DNA from: Casuarius casuarius
Lineage: Eukaryota > Chordata > Aves > Casuariiformes > Casuariidae
NCBI GenBank assembly: GCA_003342895.1
Contig: PTFA01000031.1
Span: 4,164,603-4,228,602 of the forward strand
DNA length: 64,000 nucleotides
Direction of reading: 5' to 3'
Shown here: piece after piece, positions 20,121 to 34,092 of the stretch
How positions within the stretch are numbered: the first letter of the stretch is position 1
Layout: each line of letters starts with the position of its first letter
The notes under the pieces: generated by a model
What the model saw: the letters and a program-made list of their open reading frames with translations, nothing else
Database searches by the model: none
Told to the model about the DNA's origin: nothing
Program-made: the position numbers and the translations under genes

Positions 20121-21775
20121 GTTTCATTCTGCAAGGCACTCCCTGCACACGGATTAATTTTTAGTTATTTTTAATTGAATTTTTAGTAACGTATTCTGGA
20201 CAGGCAGGAAGAGTCCCCTTAATCTGCACAGCAGTTTGAAAACAAGTGACAGAGAAAGCGAGTGTTCTTCAAGCTTTGTTTTACACCTCAGTGCTAGGCC
20301 CTCTTTTATCAGCAATTAAAATCCATTAGAAGAGAAACAAGTCTACACACATCGTACTACATACAATAGCTTTGCATCTAAATTTGAAGTGTAATCATGC
20401 ACAAACATTTATTTGACCAATATTGCTTGTGGCTTTAATGTTAAGTGGATAGTTAAAGGCTTAATGACCCCTTGAAACAAAGTGCTTTATGTCTATAGTG
20501 TATTAACGATACCATGCAATTGAATTCTTTTCTTCTCGGTGACTCTAAAAGACTTCTCAGCTACTCTCACTATTTGCCCACTCCATTTCCAGTGCTAGTT
20601 AGGTAGAGCTATTTGGAGAGGGCATGTGGCCGTGTGCATGTATGGCACGACGAGGGTTTCTGGGGACATTTGATGAATGCAGAGTAGCTCGTTCGTTTGC
20701 TTTCCTCATCATCCTGGCAAGAAGAAAAATCACCATCTGGATGAGAAATTTATGTGATGCAAAGGAAAATCCCTCGGGCCTCAAACCCACGTAGCTTTGA
20801 ATATATCTTTGGTGAGCCTGGTCCCCAAGAAGTCTGCTTGTAATGAGCTCTGTGGAGAGGTTAATGCAGGGAGGCCGTAACACTGGCTTTCCCCACTGAC
20901 ATATTCCATAATGGGCTTAAAGGTGGGGAGAGCAAAAAATTGCAAAGTACTCGCTTTTTAAATATGTGTGGTAAATGAAAAAAAATCGTGTGCAGAGGTC
21001 TGAAATGCAACTGCCTGAAAAAGCAGCTGGTTTGAGGTTCAGTAATGGAACAAACTGCTGGAGGCTTTGGGATGAAATACAGAGACTCACTTTTTATGTC
21101 ACTTAGTGGCAGTTTAATACAAGAGTTTGGCATAAGCCAGTTGCTCTATTCTTTTTACTTGGGATTGCCTGCTTAATGCTTTTAATCTTCTGCTCCTAAC
21201 GGGCAAAAGTCTATGTCGCACCCTGGCATTTCCTGAGACCTTGGGCTGCTGAAGGAACATCTCCAGTTAAATGCTGAGGAGCCTTAACACAAGTAAGCAA
21301 AGTTTTCACACCTTGCTATTCATAGCTTCTCATCTCATTATTAATTACATTAACGTAATTAAAAAGGCAGCTGGTAAAACCAAGAGCATACTGAACTCGG
21401 CGCCAGTTGTCTTATGCAAGTTTGGGACTTGTAAAAGAGACTTGGCCGGGTGAGGCAGCACCTTCAGCAAGAGCCCCTGGCTGCTGCCCAGGACAGCTGC
21501 CGCCCTGCCAGAACAAGGGTGCTGCAACACACGTCTGCACGCGGGGATGGAGGAGGAGGAGTGAGACTCCTGCTAGCTGTCCTCTTTCCATGGCAAAAAG
21601 TGTATCTGCCTGCTTTTGGTGTAACTCCTGGTTTTGGTGTTCGGTGTTCCCCAGAGCCACGTATGTGCGACCAAAGGCTCGTAGGTCCTCCTGCAAGCGG
21701 TGAAGGTCTCCTGCAAGATCTCCCTCTCACCATCTTGCCAGGCTCATCCATCTTATTTTGGAGGAGGCCTAGAGA
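20121..21775 (+). other. Ordinary intron with a small GC-rich pocket near 21.5 kb
   Basis: AT-rich intron to about 21.4 kb, then a GC-richer stretch around 21.45-21.72 kb where several overlapping frames are open on both strands (up to 139 codons). The double-strand openness suggests composition, not coding. Confidence 0.45.
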
Positions 21776-21779
21776 AAAT

Positions 21780-21812
21780 GAAGTTCTTGGAAAGTTACGA
21801 AGTTCTTGGAAA
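21780..21812 (+). repeat. Short tandem duplication, period 19
   Basis: GAAGTTCTTGGAAA occurs at 21780 and again at 21799, separated by GTTAC. A local slippage-type duplication. Confidence 0.65.
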
Positions 21813-24470
21813 ATACAGGTGAAAGGTAGGGAAGGTTGTTGGGCTTTTGGCAGGCCTGTTACCAAATAGGTTTCTGAAGTCCTGTTTTTACTTCTGGAAG
21901 GCTTCTTCTCATCTCATTATGCAGAAGGAGCTCTGGTTATTAAGAAATAACTTGCTCTCTTCCGTTTCTGAAAATGCAGTGTGTCCTTGCACTTGGATGT
22001 TTGATTTGAAGACCAGAACAACTATGGTTTCTTTAGAAATTCTAAATTAAAGAGTAACTTTTATTTTCCTTAAACTGTACAATATGACCATTTGTAGAGC
22101 AAAATTCGAGAGAAGCAGCAAAATTGCTGTTGGCTTTCCCACAATAAATCCTTGACCTCCCCTACCACTTAAGCATTAGCAGATTCCCTGCATGGTATAT
22201 GGGGGTGGAGAAGGAAGCTGTGGAGTTACTCATATACCGATTTGTTAGCATCTTCTAGCATGCAGCTTAGAACTACGTGGCCTGAAATCTCAAGTCACTG
22301 TTGGGTTTTCTTTTTAATTTTTCTCCTCCTCTTTTGCACAATACTGGCTGTGAAACAGTTACGTTGCGGAATATATTGTACCAAATATACCAGAACAGTG
22401 ACTATATGCAACTTGCAGCATTCAATACACATCACATTCTGTTCTGTGCTTCCCTCCTGTGTAGCATGGTTGTTGGTGCACGTTTGTGTATCCTTCCGTG
22501 CCCGGTCCAATAGCTCCCATGGTTCCTGCCATGGGAACCTGGCTCTTTTGTTCCCTCTGTAGGTGCTCCATCGTGTCCATCACGGGGCGATTGTCACTTA
22601 AGCTAGAACCTCCTGCGTGCACCGAGACGCGCGGGCACGATGCTCATCACTGAGATCCAGTGGGGAATGCAATCGGCCAGAACTGCTGCTTGCTTCAGGA
22701 ACAGCTTTGCTTTGCACGTGTGTTCTTCACTCTACATTTCTGTTAATCTCAGACTTCAGAGACTCGAGAGCTTTATATAAGCTGATAGGTGTGAAAGGAG
22801 TGCTGAGCACTGTAGGTGCTTGCAAAACTGTTTGGGAAAGGGACGGTGAGGATGATTTCAGTGTTGCACACATCTGTTACCTTCATGCGGTGCTTGGAAC
22901 AGAACAGCAGGGATGTTTTGACACTTTGGATTTTTTCAGTTCAGTTGCTCAATACCAGCTTTTGTTTTGTACGTTACTGTAGTCTCACATTTCGCTGTAA
23001 ATTACTCATCTGCTGAGCCAGAAATAGGAAGCTGGGAGAAAATACCAAACCGTCCATGAGTAGGTTGAAGAAAGATCAACAAATACTTGTGTCGGAAGTG
23101 ATTACCTCCATGAATTACGGTTTCGTTCAAACCAAGCAGATGAATATTGCGTGGCACGTCTTACTGTGCGTTGGATCTCAGTTTAGACATAACTGGTATG
23201 ACTTGCATCTTTGGGCAGATCACGAGCCTTTACCTTTGAGACTAAACCAGACAAAACAGTGTCTGTGTGCTACTAACGGCTGAATGACATTATGAATTGC
23301 AGAACACTTTTATACACAGTAAAAGTATGCAGTGTATTACAATTCCAGAGAACTATTACTAGTTACTCAGTTTCTCTAGTCTAAAGTTACGTTCTGGGAT
23401 GGAAAAATAAGAGAGCCTCCTTATTCCGCATGTTCTGCAATAACATTTTATCAGCAGGCAAACTCTCGTTAAATACACCCCATTGGCTGCATTCGGGCTG
23501 CCAATTTTTGAGTGGAAACATTGTATTAACTTGGCTGTTCCCTGCAGGATATTACTCTTGGAAAATTATAACAAAGTGAACAATCCCAAAATCAGCATTT
23601 TTCATTTATGGCAGGCCATAATTTGCAGTACAGTATGGAGCTATGACTACATAGAGAATTCCCTGCCTACAGTGGCAGGGAACAGAATTAATTTCTGTAT
23701 TTGCCTGAAGAAAGAACTTGTCTTTTTACTTAAATGTACGTGGCAGCTTTGATCTACTTTGCTCGAGTGTTTCAGAGTATGTTATGTGTAATGAGTCACA
23801 CTCAGCTATATAATTCCAGTTTGCATGTCCCTTTTAGGGCCACAGTTTAACTTCTTTCTTTGAGTACTGTACGCTTCCAGTACAAAAAGAAAAGTACATA
23901 GTTGTATTCCTCTACCTGTCAGATCCCGGCCTGAAATAACTCATCTGAAGTGAAAACTTTACAAGGGAAAGGAGAAGAAACTTTTGAAATTCTAAATAAA
24001 AAACCTAGCACCAAGCACTTTTAAAGGGAATTTCAAGGCACTCCAACCAAGAAAGCTGGCTCCTTGCACTCTAGGAAGTTCATGCATGTAGCATCTATAA
24101 TTGTTAACTTAACTGTACAAAGACAATGCAATTTTTCCATGTAAGTTTTGGAAGCTTTAAGTAAACAATGTCCTGAATGTCTATGAAAAGAGCAGAAAGT
24201 TTTGCTGTTGCGAAAATGGGAGACGAAACCTTTTTTTGCCCTGTAAAGCTTTCTCTGTCAAAGTTAAGCAGTTTATCAGAGGTTAATAAGTACAGTCCTC
24301 TGTGTAGGCGCTCCCACATATTTGCATAAGGATTTGTATCTGCAAATGAAAATATAATTCAAGCTATTCAGATAGGCAGTTTCTTTTAATAGATGGAATG
24401 CAAAACTAAAACCTAGCCTGCTAAAAAAGTTCTGAGACTTAAATCTTAGTGTCCCCAGAGGTATGGGCAT
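21813..24470 (+). other. Ordinary intron, no gene seen
   Basis: AT-rich intron. Contains CCATGG inverted repeats near 22515-22536 and a 9-bp stem with a 6-nt loop at 23659-23682 (TTCCCTGCC / GGCAGGGAA). Neither is beyond chance. Open frames are featureless. Confidence 0.5.
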
Positions 24471-27400
24471 TTGTGCATTTATGTATATATTTACTTACAT
24501 GTATACATGGAAATGCACATACATGTATATTCATATTTTCATGCATCTGCATAGAAACCTTGATTCTTTAAAAGTACTGCCCATATATTTTTCAAGTGGC
24601 CCTAGTCTAACTCAGATACTGCTGATATCAGTGACTACATTACAATCAGGAGGGAGTTTTTCCATTGCTAATGCTTTTTGAGAATGCCAGCCTTGGGTGT
24701 ACTGCTCTTGAATACTGTTGTATGTAAAACAAATATTTACTTGGGGGTAGTACACTTGATTCTCAATCCAAAACAATTTTTTTCTTTCCTGCTGGGGCAA
24801 TTTGCAGGGGCTAGATGTGAAGGCATGTTTCCCATAATAAGTTTACAGATAGGGGAAAAGGGGACAGTTATGGTCTATGTTAGGCTGTTCTTTCCCCATC
24901 AGCTCCAGTATGGCCTCTCTTTCATATTTAGTTTCATTTGACTTAATCTTCCATTTCAAAAGAGAGCAGTTAAACAAAAGGTCTGTGCTTCATGCCAGAA
25001 TCTTTGAAGCCAACTGTGAGACTCCATTCCCAGAGGATGAAAGATAATTTCCAAGCAGGCCTAAAATTCCTGTTGCCTAAACCAACTAGGTGGATGGTTT
25101 TACTAAATGACTGTATTTATTAATAATTGTATTAATTGGCCAGTTATGAGTCTACTCCCACTGATTTTTACATTTTTATTCTGGTAATCACTTCAGTCTT
25201 TTCAACACCAGCAAGGTTAAATGCTTGGGTTTCAGTTCTTCTTTCCCCAAATTCTTATAGGAAAGAAGGAGAAAGGGAAAACTGGATCTACCCCACACTC
25301 TGACTTCAGCACAGGAAGCAACCACAAAATGAACTTAAATACTGGAGAGAGTCCTGTGTACCTGCCTTGCCATTTCTTGTGCTCTGCAGTTATCTTTGTA
25401 TGGAAGTATAGGTGCCTTATGTGGCTCATTTAAGCCTGTGGGGATGTGTGCGGGAGTATAGGATGAAAAGAGGTGAAGAAATTGTATGGATTGACCTTTT
25501 GGGGACCACCAGGAAGTCATGTAACTTTTGTTATTGCTCTGTAGTCTTGCCATTAGAGTGAAAGGATCTTTCTGCAATTTTCTTTTTCTCTTTTTCTTTT
25601 TTTACATTAAAATACATTCACCAAGACTAGGTTTTTATTCCAAATTTGTTATTAAGAGTCAGCGTATTTGCTGCCTTTGTGGGTGGGCTCATAAAACTTG
25701 ATCTCACTTCATGTTCCTTGCATAAGAAAGAGTAAAAAGCAAAACACCTCTGGGGGACTGTAATAATTGAAACCTAATCCTCAGGTATTTAAGCATATTA
25801 ATGTCTTAAGAGCAGGAACTGTCTGATGGGAACATCCAAGGACTTCATACATGTTGTAAAGGCTATGATTTTAGTTTTTTTCACAAACGTGTGTGTGGTT
25901 TTCTTGTTTTTTTGTTTTTTTTAAATAAGGTCTTCTCATTGTGTTAAAGACTTCTCAGAAACCATAATTCAAACAGTTGGATTAAATAAGCAGAAGCTGC
26001 ATATAAAATAAGAATTTTGATTTTAAACTTTGCCACTCACTGAGGGAAGTGACTGGTTGTCTCTCCCTTGAAACTCACTTTCAGCTACATGGCTTATTGA
26101 GAGAATTACTGAGATTATTGAGAAGGAGAGATGCATTTACTTACTTCAAAGGAGGAAGTGAAATGGCCTGAAAGGTCCACATCAGTGCTCATCCTGTTAG
26201 GCATACAGACTATGCACACAATTATGCTATACAAGCTATTCATGCCTCTTAAAGATGTATGGGATTACTAAATGCAGATAAGGTTGATAACTAGCTTAGC
26301 ATAGCCTGTTGACAGCCCAGTTCAAGCCTGCTACACAAAGAAGAGAGGAAACTTTCCTTCAGAAGAAGGAGACTTGAGATGGAGATGACAATGATGGAGT
26401 GACTAAATGTGCAGCAGAGTTTGTTTCCTACTTTTCATCTGAAAGTTACTTCTACTTTTTGCCTTCCAAAAATGAAGCTATATTGCTTCGATTAGTCAGT
26501 GAGTTTGATATCAAAACTTCAACCTCAAGCACCAGCAGTTTAATAATGTGAGTTATCCTATATTTAATATGATATGTGTGCAAAAAAGAGCATCTTGCTT
26601 GCAGAACTCAATTTTTGACCTTCCTGGTGGCAAATCAGTGAACTTCTGTGCAAGTGGAAGTGCTTTATCAATTGTAAACTTTTCATATACTTGTTTTAGG
26701 TCATAATCCTGCGTTTGGACTACCAATCTCAGTTTCATTAAGTGCAGTTAGGATCCAGGTCAAGTTCAGAGTCAGCCTGGACTGGTTGAAGTAGTCCCAT
26801 TTCTGTCCCCACCAGAGTCTGCAGAGGGAAAGGTGCCTCTGTTGCTTGAGTGCAAATCTAACACCTCAGCTTAAATCACCAGCGAGCTAACTCCAGACTG
26901 TGAGCAATTGACATCAGTATAATAAAGTGAAAGCCCCAAAAGCCTAGGAAGTCATTTCCGAGTTCCCTATTTGCATTCCACACAAATCTTGAAGTCTTAG
27001 AGTAGGCTGTGTGAATTAGAGGTAGTTAGCAGTATTGCCTTTCATGGTGTTGACCAGTTGCCTCCTGGAGTAACAGTAAGGTTAACAGAGCATGGGTAGG
27101 ATCAAGTTGAAACAATCAAGATCTGCATATGGCATATACAACCAACAGTCAGTAAGAGCACCCCATATGCAGGGGCTTTTGTTCTGATCTGAAAGAAATC
27201 ATCATACTGATGTGCAAAATCAGGTTTTGATTAATGAGAAATCAGAGAAGGTTGTGTGCTCACCAAACCTGAAAATCGTGATATGACTTTAAGAGCACAA
27301 CTGAGATGGTTGTGTGGGTGACAGTGCAAAGAGTCTACTTTTTATGTAAACCTTTAGGAAGTGGCAGATTGGAGGAACTTCTTATATCCCCTCATGATGT

Positions 27401-29500
27401 TGCTCAGGGCTCATGTGCTTGCAGTGGATGTCTATCCTTCATTTGACGGAGAAATCATTTGCTAGGCTTACTGGTCCAAGTGAATTTGCCTGCTATCTGT
27501 TTTAAAAGCATATAGGATTTCTGACACTCGTAAGTATAGATAGGATTTAAAACCCCTCCAGAAGGGAGGCAGGACACTAGCTAAAGAGCTCTTGGACAGC
27601 TCCAAATGCATATTGCTGCCTGACCTTTATCTGTCTTCTGTCCCACCCTTCAAAAAAAAATATATATATATTTTTTAACCCCTGGCTTTGAAGTTGTTAC
27701 TGGTTGCTCACTGTCATGGTGAGTTCTTGTATTTCTCCTGATCTTGTATGAAAGCTGGATGCTTGCAGCTGCACAGGTTGGTGTGAGCCATTCCCAGAGG
27801 GCTCTTGCTCAAACATCAGATATGTTAAGGCTGTTCTAACCTGTTGTTGGGATGTCTCCAAGCTCTTGTAGATAACATGGTTGAATTCCATATGTTCATC
27901 TTTGGGAGATTTCTGGGTCCTTTCCCACATTGCAAGTTGGTACTTGCCTGCATATGGTTAAATGCCCATAGCCACCACTGTGGACTGTTAAATCCCTTCT
28001 ATGTAAGACACATGGAGGTCTAGGATGTAGACCTCAGTTGGGGGAATATAGCTACATGTTCTGCTTACTTTGCCTCTTTTCTCAGTGTTTGTAAGAGCTA
28101 AGGGTTTGGCAGGGTGGAGGTTGTTTTTTGTATTTTTTGTTTGGTTTGGTTTTTTAATGCTCTTCCATGATCAGCTGATGTGGAATATGGAATCTGTCAG
28201 ACATCTGTCATAATGGCCCTACTTCTTCTCTGTTGGCACTGGGAGTTATCTTCAGGTTTTTCAAAATGTCTGCCCTGAAGTCATAGACTCCTTCTAAGGT
28301 TGTCTGTGAAGAAAATTACTGTAATCAATCTTTTATGAATGGGAGAGGGAGAAGTCAGGAGAGAGACTCTTATTCTTCTGGGACAGTTACTGGCTTTTTC
28401 TGTCTTTCACTGGAAAAATGTGTATGTTGTAGAAGAATGATCTGGCTTCTAGTGCTGAGGTGGTATATGAGTAAATTACTATCTGGCAAGATTGCTGCAT
28501 GCAATTAGGAGCTATCGTACTACTGAGGTGAATGCTGATTGTCCTATTTTGTTACATGTAATTGTACAGTCTTTTGTATTTCAGCTGAGTATTTCTTTTA
28601 AGGTGTACCGTTCCTGTGTGTCGTCCTGTTTTTTCATTTAGTTCCTTACAGGTAACATAACGTGCTGCATTTGCATTACCAAGCAAGCATGAACTTTCCT
28701 TAGACCAAATCCTTGCCGTAAGCAGGGGGTGTCTGGTTGTATCTGAACGGAAAGTCTGAAACCAAAAAAAGGTTTCAGACACTGTGATGGAGGAACATTT
28801 TAGTGCAGACGTTTCAGCCTAGCCAGTCATTACTCATCCAAATTTGGTGGTTGCGCTCAGTCCATGTGGGGGTCATTGCACTTCCGTACTGTAGTGAGGA
28901 AGCCCAAATAAGACATATTGCCCCAGAAAGGAATTTAGGTTATCTTTACAGTGGAGCTGTGTGTCTGGTGTTGACCTGTGCACTTCTGTAGCCTGTGCCC
29001 TGATACAAGTGAAGGATGCATCTCTGATTATGTTTGACTTCAGCAGCCCTGTTTGCATGTGTATGTCTAGATATTAATCTCTTTCTGGAAAAAAGGAAAC
29101 TTGGAATGCCAGGATTGAATTTTGTGTGTGTATGTTTAATTTTAAAATAAATCTACAGGTAACTTTTAAGAACTGTTTCTGCAGCAGCTTCATATCCTGA
29201 AGTGTCTGCTGCTTTCATGGCCGCAGATCTAAAATCCATTCAGAGTTTCACCTGCGCTTTGTGAAAGCTTTGGAATCCTAAACACTTCTGAAGTTTAACA
29301 TATTTGTTTTCTTGAAGAGCTTAAAATAGGATAGTGCATTTTCAAATGTCTTAAGAGATGGAAGGAGGAATGGAAGATACAAGTACAAAATGATTAGGAA
29401 AACATATGTTTAACGATGAAAACAGAGCCTTTTACGTGGAAGCCATGATATGTGTAGCAAATGGCCATAGGTAAAAGTGACAGGTTAATTTAACTAAGAT
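24471..29500 (+). other. CpG-poor AT-rich intron
   Basis: Very few CpGs, especially 25.9-28.5 kb. Includes an ATGTATA-rich stretch near 24481-24530 with the palindrome CATGTATACATG, an A9(TA)nT6 tract near 27652-27676 and T-rich runs near 25.9 and 28.1 kb. No LTR ends, reverse-transcriptase motifs or genes recognised. Confidence 0.5.
28754..28780. repeat. Perfect 10-bp hairpin with A7 loop
   Basis: GTCTGAAACC (28754-28763), seven A, then GGTTTCAGAC (28771-28780). A clean stem-loop. Roughly 0.5 such 10-bp stems with short loops are expected by chance in this window. Confidence 0.65.
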
Positions 29501-32500
29501 AGAAAAACATGTCTTTTTTTTCTTTTTCTTTTTTTTTTTTAAACTAAACGAAAGCTGTGATGGGCTGTAGAGCAGACACCTCTTTCACTTCCTAATGAAG
29601 AGTTGAGTCTGCTTAATGTATAAGGCTGGAGTGACTTTCCATCCAAGCAGTACATGCCAGGCCATGTCTGAGCAGGAATATTTTCTTTGACTTAATAAAC
29701 ATTTGTTCTTTGCCTCAGGTGCCAGACAACCCCGTTGTCCTGTTCCGCCATGCGGAACACCTCTGCGAGGTTTACAAAGGAAACAAAAAAATCCCAGCTT
29801 GGCCGGGTACAATGCCTCGTGGTTTATATTAAAATCTGGAACAAATACACGTTCCTCCTCCTCTATCTTCAAATTCTCGCACGGCAAAGCTGCTCCCTGT
29901 GTTCCCTTCTCAGCATCAAGTTGAGGCAGTTTCTCAGCAGCGGCTGGTGCCGAGGTTTTGACTCCAGGATTCCCGGCAGGAATGTCAGAGGCAGGAGCCG
30001 ATGTTTCCCTCGGATGGGTTGGTGGCGCAAGGACCAAGCAGCTGGTGCAGAGAGTGGTTCCCTTAGCCTGGCCAGGAGGCGTCTGAGGGAGCCTCTGGAC
30101 TTGCTGAACCCTGTGTTTATGTTAAACGCCCTCGAATCTCACTATGGAGTGCTAGCCCAAAAAATTGTGTGGGTTTGCCAAGGTGTGAATGTAAACTGAT
30201 CCGCTGGTGTAACTTCATGGGTGGGCGCAAATCCTCTCTCAAAGGTTAAGGCAGATTAGGAAAGCCAAAAGCTGTCTGTTTAATGGAGAGCAGATACTTC
30301 TGAAGAGCGCAACGTGTGGGGTGGTGGCGTTGCAGAATAGGAGTGTGTGCATGGGAAGCTAATCAAGAATAACTTCATGTAAAGCAGCACCCAGGATTAA
30401 AGCCTACGTACTAATGGATTTATTCTACAGCATTTAAGAAGGGCTTTCTCTGTTATTGTGGACACGGCACTAAGGCACAGCTGATACCATATGTAGAGCT
30501 TTTGTCATTTTTAGCAGCACGCTTTTCTTAAAAGATATTTTCTAGTTGGAAGAAAAGTAAGAGAAGGAGAAATAATTCTACAGAACCATTACTAATGCAC
30601 CATTTTTTTAAAACTGCTCATGTCCCCCATGATGTGTAAATATGGCACACAGTTTAACATCTCTTGGGGGACTTGTATTTTTTCCTTTTTAAAGAAAACA
30701 AACTGTGGTTTGATCTTCACTATTAATTTAGGTGGAAGGCTTGAAAAAAAAATGTTACACAAACTCAACAAAAATGGTAATGTTAATGAACTTTACAAAT
30801 GGCACAAGTTTGAAAAGGAGTAGCTGTTCATAAACTTCTGAATATTGGTGAATCATATCCACTTAAAGTAAATTCAGTCACGTCTTTTACCCTGACCTCT
30901 CAATGGTAGAGGTTTAGGTTAGGTTTTGTTGCTGTAATTCGTATTTAGAACATAAGAGAATTGCAGTTCTAATAGAATATATAAAAGCAGTTCACTTGAG
31001 GGTTCAATTCCAGTAATAAACTGTGAGTGTCCACTAAGAGCATCTTAGCTTTGTTAGAATGAATTACACTCTTTATCTAGGTATTTTTTGTGCCTGTAAT
31101 ACCAATAACAATGATAAACCTATATTGAGAAAGATGGCCTGGTTTCACTTTGGATTGTAAGATGGCAATTGGTAGCATTATTCAAGAAAATTTAAAAATG
31201 AGGTGGTAATGTTTGGATTCTGGTCGGATGCAGAAGGCCCAATTTGCTTCCTTGGCAAAGCTATCAAGACAAAAATCAGCATTTTGATGGAAAAAGTGCC
31301 CACTGCAGAATGTAAAATAGCTGGTTGAGCCCTTTCTGCATTGATTTGACAGCATCCGACAGAGGCGACAGGGCGCTGGTATTCGGAGCGGTGTTGCCCT
31401 TCCCCACCTCATTAAGAGAAGTTTTTAGCGATTCACAGATTGGGAGAGAATGTCCCTGAGGCTCCAGGGCAGCGTTTGAGAGCTGCATTCCCCAGCCCTT
31501 AACAATTTCGTGACTGCTCAGTTGCATAGAAAATATCCTGTTGGGTAGAAGCGTGGTGGGTTTTTCCCTTAACTTTATTTACAATGCATCTGGAAGCATT
31601 TGAAATCTAGCAAGGATTTTCTGGTTGTGCCCCAAGCTCTGTGGAGCAGGGGAGCGTTAGGGTTGCAGAAAGCTGTTTCAGCCATCAGACTGAAAGTAGT
31701 TTTGCAGTATGTTTAGCGGTGGGAGAAAGATTCCTTCTCCCTCCCACCCGCCACACTCCCTTAGGAAGTTCACTTCGGGAATTGTATTACTCTGTTTGGG
31801 CAAGAGAACCATTCTCATTATAAAAACATCCTGAAAATGATCCTTACTGGAATTTTGTTGCTATCTGATATATATTTTTTTGGTTAATCTTCACTGCAGT
31901 TTCTTCTGAAATAAGATTGAGACTGGAGCTTTTGCCTTTGCTCCATCCCTGAGTTAAACATCACTTAACTCCTTGCTATCGGGTGAATGCTCAGCCGTTA
32001 AGCAGAATTTAAGCTAATTGCTGTGCTGATTAAACAGCGGTTGTCACCACTCCCCAAAGTGAGTTGCCTGGGAGATATTCTTGTAAAGTGATGATAAAAC
32101 AGGCTCCCAAAAAGTGGAGGTAAATTAGCATGCATGTGTGTAATTAAACATAGTTATTATGGAATCCGTAACAGGACCGCACTTGAATTTGTAATTTCAC
32201 TAGAATGTATTTTTCTTATTCAGGCCTTCTCCAGTATTATTTTACAAAAGCACATGAATTTTATTTCCACGAAGTTTGCAAAGAGTATGTTTTGTGCTTG
32301 TATGTTTGAAAGCCAATGAAATGGCACACGTAGCCTGGTTGTTTGCACATGCAGATGTTTGAACTGAACGTGCCCATAAGGCGTGTGTTTGCAGTTGCAC
32401 ACATTCCTGAGTTAAAAAATCTGGCCGGTGGTTCATAAATACCACTTGCATCTCTCAGGATAAAAGATACTGGGTAAATAGAATTATTTTTGTAATTGCT

Positions 32501-33990
32501 CTGCAGTGCGGCAAAAAAGTCATTATCTGCTGATACTAAACAAGGGAATGCACTTAGAAAAGCCAAAAAACCCAGAACTCTTAAACCTTCTGCTCTCTTC
32601 TTTGCTCTGTGTCACCTTCTCCGAGCAGCTCCATGAGCAGTCCTGGAGAGCTCTTCTGGAGGGCTTGAGGCTCTGTGTCAGGAGGAAGCTATTCATAAGT
32701 AAAGGTGGTCTTTTTCCCTGTAGTTACGTGCTTGTGACAGCATTAATTTGGGCTGCTTCTCCATAATTTCCTGCTTCTTAGCTCAGGGGAGGCTCCGGCA
32801 GCAGTGCCGGCATAGGCGGTCCCACCGCTTTGCTTCTCTGCCGCGTTTCCCACCGGGGTGTATCTGCCACACTGTGTGTGGCACTGTGCTTTGAACTGAA
32901 TCACGGCAGAATAGTGCCTTAAAAACAGTCCCTTACGCAAACAAACGCGCGCGGGCACGGTGCTAGGCCAGCACGGGTTGGGGCGCAGCTGAGAAGCATG
33001 CTGCCGGGGTGGATGGGAGTGAGCAGCCTGGGGAAGGCATGTGGGGGTCCTCGGAATTCAATAAACCACCCTCGGTGTCAAAGGAGGGATTTTTTTATAT
33101 GTGGAAGGTGCTTGCGTTGGGGGTAGTGCTCTGCTTTTGGTTCAGGTCCATTTTGCTACGAAGGCGAGGCTTAAGCCTTACTCTTTCAGCAATATTGGGA
33201 CAGTGACTGGCTTTATATAATAGTGTCATGCAGTAGCATGTCCAGGGACAATGGGGTGAGTTAAGAGTCTGTCTCATGCTCCAAAACACTCATTTTGGCT
33301 TGTTTTTCATGTGTCGTGATTTCATGGGACTTGTAGTTTAGTCACACTTGGATCTCCAGGCATCTGCTAATAGTTTCCTCTGTACGGTTGTATCTGCAGT
33401 ACTGTTTGACATGAATCCCTCAGAACTCTTTTCTTTTCCTTTTTTGTTTCTTCAGTAAAATATCCCAAAGAAATCTCAGCTAGAAAGAGCTCCCTGTGTT
33501 GTTAACAGGTGTCTTCATGACTCTCCCAGTGTAAAGTTGATCAGGTTAACACCGAGGGCAGGTTTTGCGTTTGGCTCCGTAGGAGTGCTTTCAAGTATTT
33601 TTCTCAGAGAGATTTTTCAAGTCTCTTTTTTTTTTTCTTGATTTTTTTTGACTACAGGGAGAAAACACTGTACAGAAGACTTTTAAAGAAAGTATTTGCA
33701 AACCTTTATAGTTGCCAGTGTGTCGAACTGTGTTTCCAAAACAGAACCATGTATCAGCAAAGGCTTTTTTTGCTGAAAGGGACTCGGGCGACAGGCTCTG
33801 AGCCGGGACAGCAAAAGAGGTGAATGCTTAGCGTTTCAGGAGAAGGGCTGTTCCCTTGACCTCTCTTTGATGCTCTCTACCTTGCTGCGGGATCCAAATT
33901 CCACTGAAATTCATCCTTCTGCGAGTAGCAATTTAACATCTCTTTGAGAGGCCCCAGGTTGCCCAAGGGCTCTGACAGTGTCAAACATTG
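29501..33990 (+). other. Intron with a GC-raised pocket at 29.7-30.1 kb
   Basis: T-rich tracts near 29510-29540 precede a moderately GC- and CpG-rich stretch (about 29720-30120) where frames of 150-154 codons are open on opposite strands. Neither has recognisable domains. The rest is ordinary AT-rich intron with a GC rise near 32.8-33.0 kb. No known repeat seen. Confidence 0.45.
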
Positions 33991-33998
33991 TCCAAGGG

Positions 33999-34092
33999 TG
34001 ATTCTTCAAACATTTACCCACTTGCTTTGCTTTAAGCATGTGAGGAATCCCACTGAACTTAACTGGAGTGTAAATGTTTGCAGGACAGGTCC
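33999..34092. repeat. Relic of an ancient palindromic short repeat, second arm shortened
   Basis: About 94 bp starting TGATTCTTCAAACATTTACC and running through CTTTAAGCATGTGAG, CCCACTGAACTTAACTGG and GTAAATGTTTGCAGGACAGG. It follows closely the remembered sauropsid family TGATCCTGCAAACACTTAC, CTTTAAGCACATGAG, CCCATTGACTTCAATGG, AGTGTTTGCAGGATC. The first arm and core are well kept; much of the second arm is deleted. Clearly old. Confidence 0.7.

Noticed and set aside
25860..28500. CpG-poor region suspected as an old endogenous retrovirus
   Set aside because: No LTR pairs, primer-binding site or polymerase motifs were seen; CpG depletion alone is normal for methylated intron.
30172..30197. 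Peptide VCQGVN near 30.17 kb, reminiscent of the VCQG start of EGFR exon 2
   Set aside because: There is no AG acceptor directly before the TTTGCC, the following residues do not match the L domain, and a stop comes within a few codons. Coincidence.
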